This document shows positions 1 to 10,680 of a DNA stretch of 64,000 nt, piece after piece. Under the pieces are notes generated by a model that worked only from the letters and a program-made list of their open reading frames with translations, made no database searches and was not told the origin of the DNA. A program made the position numbers and the translations under genes. Source of the DNA: Couchioplanes caeruleus (GTDB lineage Bacteria > Actinomycetota > Actinomycetes > Mycobacteriales > Micromonosporaceae); contig NZ_CP092183.1 in assembly GCF_023499255.1 (NCBI RefSeq), forward strand, positions 6,010,501-6,074,500. Reading direction: 5' to 3'. Position 1 is the stretch's first letter. The number at the start of each line of letters is the position of its first letter.

Positions 1-1
1 C

Positions 2-2743
<2,742 letters not shown>

Positions 2744-2754
2744 TCCGCACGGCC

Positions 2755-2797
2755 GACGGGCCCCGTACCGATCCCCGCGATCGGCACGGGGCCCGTC
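2755..2797 (+). terminator. Hairpin after katG
   Basis: A 19-bp inverted repeat begins 11 bases after the katG stop. The arms are 2755-2773 and 2779-2797, with one A-C mismatch and a 5-base loop. There is no long T tract, which is usual for high-GC actinobacterial terminators. It also sits downstream of the leftward uridine kinase pseudogene, so it may act in both directions. Confidence 0.8.
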
Positions 2798-2905
2798 GCT
2801 CGTCGCGGGCACGGGGTTCTGTCGTTCGTGGAGCGGGTCGCCGGGGCCGACGCGGTGGCGAGGTCCGGGCCAAGCCGGCGCGGGCAATGGTGATCTCGAT
2901 TTCGG

Positions 2906-3413
2906 TCAGTGTGCTCGGATCTCCCAGACCGGATGGTGGGGCTCGTCGTTGTGCACGATGATGTCGGCGTGGCCGGTCGGGCGGGCCGTAGCGAAGGAGA
3001 GCTGCTGGGAGGGGATGTAACGCTCGCGCCAACGTCGCTCGACGTCGGCTTGAGGCGACACCCGGCGCTCCCGGATCACGGCACGATCCACGGTCTTCTC
3101 GAGCGCGGTCGACACGAAGATGCGCGGGGACGACGCAGTATCCGCTGTGCGGTCGTACACGGCGGGCTGGAAGCGTCGATCTCCGCCCGGGCCCAGCGGA
3201 TCGAGCAGCACCCGGGTCAGCCCCTCGTAGTCGTGAGTATCGAAGTAACAGCCTTCCGCTGAATACTCGCCGCGCGGATAGCGCTGTGCCCGGCGTGGTC
3301 TTGCCTGCGGCGGGCGGTCCGTCGACGGCAACCCGCGTCGGGTGTGTGACGGCAACGGACCCGACTACCTCAGCCAGGTGGGCCAGCACCTCGTCGCGGG
3401 TGCCATGGTTCAC
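2906..3413 (-). pseudogene. Decayed uridine kinase-like P-loop kinase
   Basis: Reading leftward from a GTG at 3413, the first frame gives an N-terminal helix and an intact Walker A (VDGPPAAGKTT). Homology then continues only in another frame, with RYPRGEYS, CYFDTHDY, LLDPLGPGGDRRF, then IFVST, EKTVDRA, QADVERRWRERY and HADIIVHND. Compared with intact actinobacterial uridine kinase-like proteins (from memory), one segment after Walker A is missing with loss of frame. A second in-frame segment is missing between the DRTAD and RIFVST motifs, where the DGVFL-type motif belongs. Two internal deletions with a frameshift make a working kinase unlikely. The surviving motifs are well conserved, so the loss looks recent. 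A sequencing error could explain the frameshift but not both missing blocks. Confidence 0.78.
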
Positions 3414-3490
3414 GTCCTGCCCCGTCCTGGGCTCGCGACGTTCGCCGCGCCGGGCCGACGACCGGCTGTGAAGGCTGCGCGCCGCGTCGC

Positions 3491-4258
3491 TCAGCAGCCG
3501 ACCCGCCGGGACGCGAGCGCGATGTCGTCGATCCACACGTCGAAGCCGGCGGGCGTCGTACCGGCCTGGTAGAGCTGCCAGCCGATCTTCACGGTGTCCA
3601 CCGTGGGCAGCACGAACGGTACGGGGTTGCCGCCGTGCTCGTCCTCGGTGGCGGTCAGCGTGGCCCGGCCGTCGAACCAGGTCGTCACCGTGTTCGTCGC
3701 CGGGTCGAGGCGCCACTCGACGCACTGCCACGGTCCCGCGTCGGCGGGTGCGGACTCCGTCCACGCCGTCCAGTCGCCGGTGGGACCGCCATCCGCGCCG
3801 ATGCCCCAGAGCGCCCGGCCGGCCGGGGGGACGTACTGGCCGCCGACCGGGCGGACGACCTCGGCGCTGCCCGTTCCGGTCGCCTCGACGAGCGTGAAGT
3901 GCGCCCAGTCGGGCGCCGCCGGGAAGGCGCCGACCCGCAGCCGCATCCGGCCGTAGAAGCCCTCCGCGGGTACGGCGAGATCGTCGGCGCGCAGGAACGC
4001 GCGGCCGTTGTCGGCCGTACGGATGTGCAGCACCTTGCCGCGACCGGCGGACCGGCGCTCGACGGTGAGCGTGCCGTTGCGGGTGTCGATCCCCCAGTCG
4101 AGGCTGGCGGCGCCACCGACCGGCAGCCGGTCGAAGTTCTCGCAGAACAGGGCGCCCCGCGGCGGGCAGTCCCGGGCCGGCGGCGCGGCGGTGGCGCCGC
4201 CGGCGAACAGCGGGAGCGTGAGCACGGACAGGGCGGTCAGCAGGCCGATGCGCTTCAA
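3491..4258 (-). CDS. Secreted jelly-roll protein, possibly Cip1-like, under a CebR box
   Basis: This 255-residue protein has a clear Sec signal peptide (about residues 1-25, ending ATAA). The mature domain is beta-rich, with aromatic patches such as DWAHFTLVEA, WQCVEWRLD and the C-terminal FDVWIDDIAL. This is the look of a concanavalin-A-like sandwich, and it resembles cellulose-induced Cip1-like secreted proteins. No catalytic residues can be assigned. The start is a TTG at 4258 with a strong GAGGAGG ribosome site 5-11 bases upstream; no better ATG or GTG keeps the signal peptide. A perfect CebR-type operator lies 25 bases upstream, implying induction by cello-oligosaccharides. The operator supports a polysaccharide role better than the fold guess does. 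Confidence 0.68.
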   Translation of the reverse strand: MKRIGLLTALSVLTLPLFAGGATAAPPARDCPPRGALFCENFDRLPVGGAASLDWGIDTRNGTLTVERRSAGRGKVLHIRTADNGRAFLRADDLAVPAEGFYGRMRLRVGAFPAAPDWAHFTLVEATGTGSAEVVRPVGGQYVPPAGRALWGIGADGGPTGDWTAWTESAPADAGPWQCVEWRLDPATNTVTTWFDGRATLTATEDEHGGNPVPFVLPTVDTVKIGWQLYQAGTTPAGFDVWIDDIALASRRVGC

Positions 4259-4282
4259 CCGGTCCTCCTCGATGGATGTCTA

Positions 4283-4296
4283 TGGGAGCGCTCCCA
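4283..4296. promoter_or_regulatory. Perfect CebR-type operator
   Basis: The 14-base palindrome TGGGAGCGCTCCCA is identical to the CebR box known from Streptomyces cellulose and cellobiose genes. It lies 25 bases upstream of the TTG start of the secreted protein. The position suggests a LacI-family repressor blocks the promoter until cello-oligosaccharides appear. The LacI regulator at 16373-17401 is a CebR-like candidate, but the true CebR may be elsewhere. Confidence 0.82.
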
Positions 4297-4328
4297 TCAT
4301 CACACACATCGATGCCCGCCCGGCGCCG

Positions 4329-4901
4329 TCAGGCAGCCGCGCGCCTCATCGCGGCACCCGCCAGGTCGTTGAGGACGGTCAGATCGGCCGCACCCAGCTT
4401 CGAGTCGGACATCATCACCACCACGACGTAGTGGTCGACGGCGGCGGCGACGTAGCCGACGTAGCGGTCACCCTCGTCGTAGTTGCCGAGGAACAGCACG
4501 GTGTCCGGCCCGAGATGGTCCTCGGCGACCGGGTCGAAGCCGTTGCTCCCGCCACCGACCCCGCACCGGGCCAGCTGCGCCTTCAGCTCCGCGATGTACG
4601 CCCGCGCCCCGTCACCCCGATAGCGGGCCACATTCTCGTAGACCCGGTACCGGCTGCCGTAGTCGGCGGCCTCCGTCCGGCTCGCGGCCGGCACCGGCAC
4701 CGGCGTGTCCGCGCACGGCTGCGGCAGCAACGGCCACACCAACCCGTCCTCCACCGGCCCGGGCACCGCGCCGCCCAGATCCTCGGGCTGCAGCATGACC
4801 CGATCAGGAACCCCCCGCGGCCGCGCCCCCGCCACGGCCGGCGCACTCGCCGACACCAGCCCGAGGACGGCGGCCATCACGACCATCAATGTCTTTCGCA
4901 T
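4329..4901 (-). CDS. Secreted protein, PknH-sensor-like
   Basis: This 190-residue protein has a signal peptide of about 24 residues (ending APAVAG) and no other membrane segment, so it should be exported. The mature part carries two cysteines (in QPCADT and LARCGV) that could form a disulfide. Its layout, with LQPEDLGG near the front and YRVYENVARYRGDGARAY in the middle, resembles the extracytoplasmic domain of PknH-type kinases and related lipoproteins. There is no lipobox cysteine. Function is unknown. It sits alone between the CebR-box gene and the caspase-EAL pair, with high-GC codon use like the rest of the window rather than like the pair. Confidence 0.62.
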   Translation of the reverse strand: MRKTLMVVMAAVLGLVSASAPAVAGARPRGVPDRVMLQPEDLGGAVPGPVEDGLVWPLLPQPCADTPVPVPAASRTEAADYGSRYRVYENVARYRGDGARAYIAELKAQLARCGVGGGSNGFDPVAEDHLGPDTVLFLGNYDEGDRYVGYVAAAVDHYVVVVMMSDSKLGAADLTVLNDLAGAAMRRAAA

Positions 4902-4942
4902 GGGCCCATCCTGCCCGCACGACGCAAGCGCCTAGTGGAGAA

Positions 4943-5290
4943 CTAACGGCGTCGACCTTCCTCGCGCAAGGGCCTGTCGGCCAGCAATGGTTGAAGCTGC
5001 CGCATCAGCCGCTCGGAACTGACGTTCCGGGGCAGGTCGATTCGCAAATCGATGCCCGGGCCGCGGACCGTAAGTACCACCGACTCACGTTCGTTACCCA
5101 GCCGCCAACGACGGATCGCTGCGGCGATCGCCTGCAGCTGCGGTTGGGCGGTCAGGACAGTGGCCACGTTGGCCGCAACGGCGATTCCTTCGATCGCCAT
5201 CGTCACGGCTGACGCATCTCGCGAGCCCTCATAAGGAAGAGCCAGCTCCTGCACAACCGTCTCAGGCAGCCGAAGCACGATACTGGTCAT
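4943..5290 (-). CDS. Small partner of the caspase-EAL protein (EACC1-like?)
   Basis: This small soluble protein of 115 residues starts at the ATG at 5290. A GTG two codons earlier (5296) is possible, but the GAGAGG ribosome site fits the ATG. It overlaps the end of the caspase-EAL gene by 29 bases, so the two are probably co-translated. The layout is a short N-terminal strand, an alanine-rich helical stretch ending in IRRWRLGNE, a beta-hairpin (SVVLTVRGPGIDLRIDL) and a C-terminal helix. This recalls the small effector-associated constant component proteins (EACC1) described next to caspase and other effectors in actinobacterial conflict systems. That assignment is by look and context only. 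Base composition is lower in GC than the flanking genes. Confidence 0.6.
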   Translation of the reverse strand: MTSIVLRLPETVVQELALPYEGSRDASAVTMAIEGIAVAANVATVLTAQPQLQAIAAAIRRWRLGNERESVVLTVRGPGIDLRIDLPRNVSSERLMRQLQPLLADRPLREEGRRR

Positions 5291-7454
5291 TCTCACCTCT
5301 CACCAATGCGGCGATCCGTTCCCGCAACGACTGGTCCAAGGGGCGCAGCGTTCGAGATGATATCTCCCCGCTGATGTACCCCTGAACGTGCTGAATGCCA
5401 AGGCCATATAAATCGTGGAGTCCAACCGGCGACTGACCGTCCACACCCTCCACGATCACCGGTCGCGGGGAATGCGAGTGGCCTCGATTACTCGCATAGC
5501 GTGCGACTTCCATGACGAGCTTGAGTTCTTCGATCGCCATCGGGTGGAAGAGAATAGCCCGGTCGACCTTGATCTGGGTCAGAGGCAGCTCAGCGAGCCG
5601 AGCCAGCGATGAGTAGCCAACCCCGAAGTCGTCGACCGCGAAGGTCACATCGAGGGTGGCAGTAAGCTCCGTAAGCCGGCGATGGAAGAACACGAGCGGT
5701 TCTTGCGGCCAGATTTCGTCGTCTCTCGGCTCGATGGGGTCCTGCTCGGATATCTCGAGAGTGACGAGCCGTGGGTTGAGGGCCGCATCGGCCAGCGCAG
5801 CGCGGACCTCAGCAATGTAACCGTCATTGAGCAGGGCTCGCACCGCCACATTGATAGAGACGGGCCGAGTGCCCTCCCAAGCGGTGGCGCCATCAGCTTC
5901 CGCATATGCCCGAATCGCTTTGGCAGCCAGGATGGAGTCCCGTTCGATGACGAATCGATCGCCCCATGCCTGACACATCCGCAATGCTCTGAACGGTGCT
6001 CCGAGGTCGTTCTCGTGCTGGCGCGCGAGAGCTTCATAGCTGTACACACCAATACCCGGGGGCCGGGCGTCGAGCTGAATGACCGGCTGGAAGACCATGG
6101 TCAGCGACTCCATCAGGCGCCGATGCAGAGACGCCGCATGGTGATACAGATCCACGGGCAGCCGCCCAAACGCGATACGCAGCGCCGTGAGCACTCCGAG
6201 TTCCGCCTCGACCGGGTCAGCGAGCACGGCGACTGCCCACATCGCCTGCAACATCACTGCCAGAGGTTCGCCCATGTCCAGTGGAGGGTCGACGACCGCC
6301 AAGCTGGTCACCCTCTGGCCGTCGCGCTTGAGGGGAACAAAGAGGACGCGACGGCCATCTTCCTCGGACACCAAGTGTCCCAGCGACGAGCTTTGCGAGG
6401 GGTCGGCGTACCGGGCGCTGCGTTCTAGAAGTGCACGCAACTCCTGGTAGCGGAATCGAGCCGTCGAACTCGCTATCCGCGGCTCAGGCCCGAAGAAGTC
6501 AACGACCGCTACGGAGTCGGCTGCCAGGGCGTGGCGGATCCGCTCGATCGGGGCGTCCGGCTCCGAGGCGAGGGCCTGCCCGCCTGAGCGGAAGAATCGG
6601 TCGAGCAACTGCCGTATCGAACCGGTGAAGTCATCAAGCGGGTTGCGACACGGGATGATCGACGCCGGCGCGTCGTCCGGCGCGACCTGTCGCCGGCGGG
6701 CGTGTCGCGAGACCGGCGGCTGCGTCAGCGGGACACTGTCGCCCCAGTTCTGCAAGAGCTGACCTGGCGCCGGGTGCAGGCCCTTCGTCGCCACGAAGTC
6801 TGCCATCCGAGCGAAGGAGACGCGGCCATCGCCATCTGCCGCCGCTCCTCTGAGCGCATCCAGGACGTGATAAGTCAATTGACCGTGACGCAGGTCGTCA
6901 GACTCCCGCGCAGCAGCCCCTGCCCGGCAGGCGAGTAACGCGCTGTGCCGGTCAACCCGTGGCCTGTAGGTCTGCATGACCTCGTTGTGCCGCATGTCCG
7001 CATCTTGATAACGACCGGCTTGGCAGCAGTCGAGGATCAAGAAGGAGGTGCCCTCGAAGACTCCGAACACATCGCGCTTCAGAAACGTGAGCCGAAGCCC
7101 ACGGTCGGGTTGGGCCCGCAGCTCTGTCGCGTCGAGGTCAGCGGTGACCAGATACGCGTCCGAGTCGGTCATCCACTCAGGAACGAGGGCATGACCGGCA
7201 AAGTAGACGAGCAACACGTCGGCGGGGTCCGCGTCCAGTGCAGCGTCGCGGAGCGTCGCCTTGACGTCAGACCACGTCGCCTGATTGCCGAGCAGCAGGG
7301 TCACGTCGCCGTCTTCGAACGTGCCGAGGCTTTCATCGAGGAGCAGGTCCCGAACGGCTCGAGCATCCGCCTCGGCGTAGCGGAGGGAAGGCATTCCGAT
7401 TTCCCGTCCGCAGTGATCGACTCCGATAAGGACCGCTTTACGTCGCCCTCGCAT
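5262..7454 (-). CDS. Caspase-like (C14) - GAF-like - EAL fusion protein
   Basis: This 730-residue protein joins three parts. Residues 1 to about 245 form a metacaspase-like domain with catalytic His in YFAGHAL (H88) and Cys in LDCCQAG (C144). Residues about 275-420 look GAF-like. Residues about 445-715 are an EAL phosphodiesterase domain retaining EAL (474-476), N535, E567, the DDFG pair D608/D609, K629, the EGV glutamate E669 and QGY at 691-693. Hydrolysis of cyclic di-GMP is therefore plausible, as is cysteine protease activity; the link between them is inference. There is no signal peptide or membrane segment, so it should be cytosolic. Sampled 60-base lines at 5401, 5941 and 7021 have 34-35 G/C, against about 50 at 8401, suggesting acquired DNA. 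The start is the ATG at 7454; the ribosome site is only a loose G-run. Confidence 0.88.
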   Translation of the reverse strand: MRGRRKAVLIGVDHCGREIGMPSLRYAEADARAVRDLLLDESLGTFEDGDVTLLLGNQATWSDVKATLRDAALDADPADVLLVYFAGHALVPEWMTDSDAYLVTADLDATELRAQPDRGLRLTFLKRDVFGVFEGTSFLILDCCQAGRYQDADMRHNEVMQTYRPRVDRHSALLACRAGAAARESDDLRHGQLTYHVLDALRGAAADGDGRVSFARMADFVATKGLHPAPGQLLQNWGDSVPLTQPPVSRHARRRQVAPDDAPASIIPCRNPLDDFTGSIRQLLDRFFRSGGQALASEPDAPIERIRHALAADSVAVVDFFGPEPRIASSTARFRYQELRALLERSARYADPSQSSSLGHLVSEEDGRRVLFVPLKRDGQRVTSLAVVDPPLDMGEPLAVMLQAMWAVAVLADPVEAELGVLTALRIAFGRLPVDLYHHAASLHRRLMESLTMVFQPVIQLDARPPGIGVYSYEALARQHENDLGAPFRALRMCQAWGDRFVIERDSILAAKAIRAYAEADGATAWEGTRPVSINVAVRALLNDGYIAEVRAALADAALNPRLVTLEISEQDPIEPRDDEIWPQEPLVFFHRRLTELTATLDVTFAVDDFGVGYSSLARLAELPLTQIKVDRAILFHPMAIEELKLVMEVARYASNRGHSHSPRPVIVEGVDGQSPVGLHDLYGLGIQHVQGYISGEISSRTLRPLDQSLRERIAALVRGENDQYRASAA

Positions 7455-7631
7455 ACCCGACCCCCCTGCCCCTACCGACTACATTGAGCAACCGGATGCG
7501 GACTGCACGTTACGGTAGTCGAGCGCGACAGGCCTGACTCATCCCCCGAACAGACGGTGTTCGATCCCGATAGGACAGACGGTCTCGTGGCATTGCGCCC
7601 ACCAGCAGTTGTCGGACAAGGCCGGATGCGG

Positions 7632-8183
7632 TCAGCCGATTCCCCAGGCGCGCAGCAGCCGGTCGATCTGCTCCTCCAGAGCGACGGACCACGGCCGGTC
7701 CCGCTTGTGGATCCGCAGCGACACCATGCCGTGCAGCCCCACCCACAGATCCTCGGCCGTCGCCTCCGACGGCTCGTCGAGGCCGGCGATCACGCTGTCG
7801 ATGTGCGCGAGCAGTTTGTCGGCCGCGTCCGTACGGACGTAGTCCTCGCCCAGCTGGTCGGCGCTCTCGAAGCGCAGCTGGTAGAGGCCGGGGTGGGCCA
7901 GGCCCCAGGCGGCGTACGCGTGGGCGAAGCCCCGGAGCCGTTCGGCGGGCGGCCGGGCCGGGTCGTCGGCGGCGGACACCGCGGCGACGAAGGCCTGGTC
8001 GATGGTCAGCAGGATGACCCGGTTGAGGCTGCTCTGCGACGGGAAGTGGCGGTAGACCGCGGTCGGCGTGACACCGCACTCGCGGGCCACCGCTCGCAGC
8101 GACGGCACCGACAGCGGCAGGCCGGGCGACGCCAGCTCCATGGCGGCGGCGACCAGCTGGTCGTACCGACCCCGTGCCCGCAC
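7632..8183 (-). CDS. TetR-family regulator
   Basis: This repressor has about 183 residues. Its N-terminal helix-turn-helix ends in the classic TPTAVYRHFPS motif, and the C-terminal ligand domain carries WGLAHPGLYQLRF, as in the WHG subfamily. I place the start at the GTG at 8183. The open frame runs further upstream, but only through the divergent SDR gene. It is divergent from the SDR with about 50 bases between them, so the SDR is the likely target. The ligand is unknown. The C-terminal pocket differs from the TetR at 34169. Confidence 0.85.
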   Translation of the reverse strand: MRARGRYDQLVAAAMELASPGLPLSVPSLRAVARECGVTPTAVYRHFPSQSSLNRVILLTIDQAFVAAVSAADDPARPPAERLRGFAHAYAAWGLAHPGLYQLRFESADQLGEDYVRTDAADKLLAHIDSVIAGLDEPSEATAEDLWVGLHGMVSLRIHKRDRPWSVALEEQIDRLLRAWGIG

Positions 8184-8207
8184 CGGATCACCATAGCGCA
8201 GGCCCTT

Positions 8208-8223
8208 GTTTACGAGTGTTAAC
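8208..8223. promoter_or_regulatory. Candidate TetR operator
   Basis: The 16-base imperfect dyad GTTTACGAGTGTTAAC pairs at 5 of 8 positions. It lies in the spacer between the divergent tetR and SDR genes, in an AT-rich patch where a promoter is expected. The position is the main support. Confidence 0.4.
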
Positions 8224-8232
8224 CTCGTCGGC

Positions 8233-9015
8233 ATGCGGTACCGGGGTACGACCATTCTGATCACCGGCGCGAGTTCGGGCATCGGCGCCGAGTTCGCCCG
8301 CCGGCTCGGCGAGCGGGGCGCCGACCTCGTTCTGGTCGCGCGTCGAGTGGAACGGCTCGAGGCGCTCGCCGCGGAGCTCCGCCGCGACCGGCCGGGCATC
8401 CAGGTGACCTGCCTGGCCGCCGACCTGGCCCGGCCCCGCCCGGGTGCGGCGCTGCTGGCGGCCCTCGCCGGGCGTGGCATCACCGTCGGCGCCCTCGTCA
8501 ACTGCGCCGGCCTGGGCATCACCGGCCCCTTCCTCGAAACCTCGCCCGAGGCGCTGCACCAGCAGGTCGACGTCAACGTCTCGGCGCTGACCGATCTCAC
8601 CGGCACCTTCCTGCCCGGCATCGTGGCGCACGGCTCCGGCGCGCTGGTCAACGTCGCCAGCCTCACCGCGTACCAGCCGGTGCCGGGGATGGCGGTCTAC
8701 GCGGCGACGAAGGCCTTCGTGCTGCGCTTCACCGAGGCCCTGGCGTACGAGCTGCGCGGCACCGGCGTCCGCGTGCTCGCCCTGTCCCCCGGGCCGACCC
8801 GCAGCGAGTTCTACACCGTCAGCGGTACGGACGAGAGCGGCGTGACCTTCGAGACCCCCGCCGACGTCGTCGCCACGGCCCTGCGCGCGCTGGACTCGTC
8901 GCGGGCCCCCAGCGTGGTCTCCGGCCGCATGAACAAGGTCATCGCCGCCGCGGCGGGACTGCTCCCCCGCCGCCTGGTCGTCAGGGCCGCGGCGGACTCC
9001 GTACGCCCGGCCTGA
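8233..9015 (+). CDS. Short-chain dehydrogenase/reductase
   Basis: This classical SDR has about 260 residues. It has the nucleotide-binding TGASSGIG motif at the N terminus, NCAGLG (the NNAG position), a catalytic serine in NVASLTA and the YAATK catalytic pair. The start is the ATG at 8233; the longer open frame upstream covers the intergenic operator. The arginines after the second strand (VARRVERL) suggest NADP(H) preference. The substrate cannot be read from sequence. Its expression is probably controlled by the divergent TetR regulator. Confidence 0.9.
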   Translation: MRYRGTTILITGASSGIGAEFARRLGERGADLVLVARRVERLEALAAELRRDRPGIQVTCLAADLARPRPGAALLAALAGRGITVGALVNCAGLGITGPFLETSPEALHQQVDVNVSALTDLTGTFLPGIVAHGSGALVNVASLTAYQPVPGMAVYAATKAFVLRFTEALAYELRGTGVRVLALSPGPTRSEFYTVSGTDESGVTFETPADVVATALRALDSSRAPSVVSGRMNKVIAAAAGLLPRRLVVRAAADSVRPA

Positions 9016-9059
9016 GAGATTCCCTGTCACATCCGCGCCGCCGGTGGTGCTCTACAGGT

Positions 9060-9617
9060 GTGGACGTTGTACGACAGGGTGGGATCGCACCGGCGGCCCG
9101 GCGGGTGGAGCCGAGCGGCCCGCCCGTGCGTGCCGACCTCGAGGACGTCTTCCGCGCCGCGTACGCCCGGGTCGTCGGGGTCGCCGCCCGGGTGCTCGGG
9201 ACGCGCGACGAGGCCGAGGACGTGGCCCAGGAGGTGTTCCTGAGCTTCGGGCGTACCGCCGTCCCGGCCGCGGAGGCAGCGGGCTGGCTGTCGGTCGCCG
9301 CCGCGCACACGGCGTTGAACCATCTTCGTTCCGGCCGTCGCCGGGCCGCCCGCGAGGGGCGCGCCGGCGACGGCCTCGCCGTCTTGCCGGACGTCGCCGA
9401 CGCGGTCGTGACCCGCGACGAGCACCGCCGCGTCCGGGCCGCGCTGGCCCGGCTGCCCCGCAAGCACGCCGTCGCGCTCGTCCTGCGGCACAGCGGCCTC
9501 AGCTACGCCGAGGTAGCGGCCGCTCTCGATCTCTCACCCGGCAGCGTGGGCACCACCGTGCGACGCGCCGAGTCCGCCCTACGCGAGGAGTTGAACCGTC
9601 ATGCGTCATCCGACTGA
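9060..9617 (+). CDS. ECF-type sigma factor
   Basis: This extracytoplasmic-function sigma factor directs RNA polymerase to a small regulon. Region 2 is visible as FRAAYARVVGVAARVLG and DEAEDVAQEVFL, and region 4 as ALARLPRKHAVALVLRHSG followed by SYAEVAAALDLS. The GTG at 9060 gives 185 residues; a GTG at 9126 (163 residues) starts closer to region 2 and may be the real one. Neither has a good ribosome site. A TGTCACA element at about 9024-9030 could be the -35 of an autoregulated promoter. The end overlaps the anti-sigma start by 17 bases, so synthesis of the pair is coupled. Confidence 0.88.
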   Translation: MDVVRQGGIAPAARRVEPSGPPVRADLEDVFRAAYARVVGVAARVLGTRDEAEDVAQEVFLSFGRTAVPAAEAAGWLSVAAAHTALNHLRSGRRRAAREGRAGDGLAVLPDVADAVVTRDEHRRVRAALARLPRKHAVALVLRHSGLSYAEVAAALDLSPGSVGTTVRRAESALREELNRHASSD

Positions 9618-10680
9618 CGGCACGCTGCGCCGGCTGCTGGACGAGCCGGCCGGTGTCGCCGACGCCGACCGCGAGCACGTCGCCGGCTGCCCGGTGTGCC
9701 TCTCCGGGCTGGCCGCTGCCCGGGCCGACGCGGCCGTCGCCGCCGACGCCCTGCGCACCGAGGTCACCGCCGACGTGGACGCCGCCTGGCAGCGGATGGC
9801 GGCCGGCACCGCCGCCGCATCACCCGCGGTCCCGGCCGCCGGCCGCCGGCGGAACCGGTGGCGGGCCGCCCTGCGCAGCCCCGTGATCGCCGCCGCCGGC
9901 GTCGTGGCCCTGCTCGCCGGTGCCGGCGCCGCGGCCGCCGCCGACTGGCTGCCGATCTTCCGTACCGAACGGATCGCGCCGGTGACGCTCACCCAGGCGG
10001 ATCTGGTCGCGCTGCCGGACCTTTCCGCGTACGGCGACCTGCGCATCTCCTCGGAGCCGAACGTACGCCCGGTCGCCGGGGCCTCCACCGCGGCGCAACT
10101 GACCGGGCTCGCCGTTCCCCGGGTCGGCGAGCTGCCCCGCGGGGTGACCGGCGAGCCGATGTACCAGGTGGGCGACCGGGTCACCGCGGTGTACACGTTC
10201 TCGGCCGCGAAGGCGGCGCAGACCGCGACGGCGGCCGGCAAGACGCTGCCCGCGCCGCCACCGGGCCTCGACGGCAGCCAGTTCCGCCTCACCGCCGGCC
10301 CGGGGATGGCCGCGGTCTGGTCCGAGGCGCGCGGGGTGCCCGCCCTCGTGGTGGCTCGCGCGGTGGCGCCCGCGGCGTACTCCTCGGGGGTGCCGTTCGC
10401 GACCGCGCGTGACTACCTGCTGAAGCTGCCCGGCCTGCCGGCGGACGTCGCGGCGCAGCTGCGGGCCTTCTCCGGTGACGGCACGACCCTGCCGCTGCCG
10501 GTCAACTCCCGCTACCTGACCAGCTCGGCCGCGAAGGTCGGCGGGAAACCCGCCACGGTGCTCACCTCCCGCGACGGCGCCCTCGCCGGGGTGGTGTGGG
10601 CGGACGCCGGCGTGATCAACGCGGTGGCGGGCTCGCTCAGCGCCGACGAGGTGCTGTCGGTGGCCCGGGAGCTGCGGTGA
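9601..10680 (+). CDS. Membrane anti-sigma factor-like protein
   Basis: This 359-residue protein has a short cytosolic N terminus carrying HVAGCPVC, an HxxxCxxC zinc-type motif as in ZAS anti-sigma factors. A single membrane helix lies at about residues 93-114 and a 240-residue extracellular domain follows. The ATG at 9601 lies inside the sigma gene. The product most likely holds the sigma factor until a signal arrives outside the cell. The extracellular domain is not one I recognise; it is rich in Thr, Ala and Val. Its stop overlaps the ABC ATPase start (GTGA), tying signal detection to the transporter below. Confidence 0.82.
   Translation: MRHPTDGTLRRLLDEPAGVADADREHVAGCPVCLSGLAAARADAAVAADALRTEVTADVDAAWQRMAAGTAAASPAVPAAGRRRNRWRAALRSPVIAAAGVVALLAGAGAAAAADWLPIFRTERIAPVTLTQADLVALPDLSAYGDLRISSEPNVRPVAGASTAAQLTGLAVPRVGELPRGVTGEPMYQVGDRVTAVYTFSAAKAAQTATAAGKTLPAPPPGLDGSQFRLTAGPGMAAVWSEARGVPALVVARAVAPAAYSSGVPFATARDYLLKLPGLPADVAAQLRAFSGDGTTLPLPVNSRYLTSSAAKVGGKPATVLTSRDGALAGVVWADAGVINAVAGSLSADEVLSVARELR

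Noticed and set aside
7492..7631. Direct repeat CCGGATGCGG at 7492 and 7622 near the caspase operon
   Set aside because: Ten bases with no integrase, tRNA or second boundary on the other side; too little to call attachment sites.
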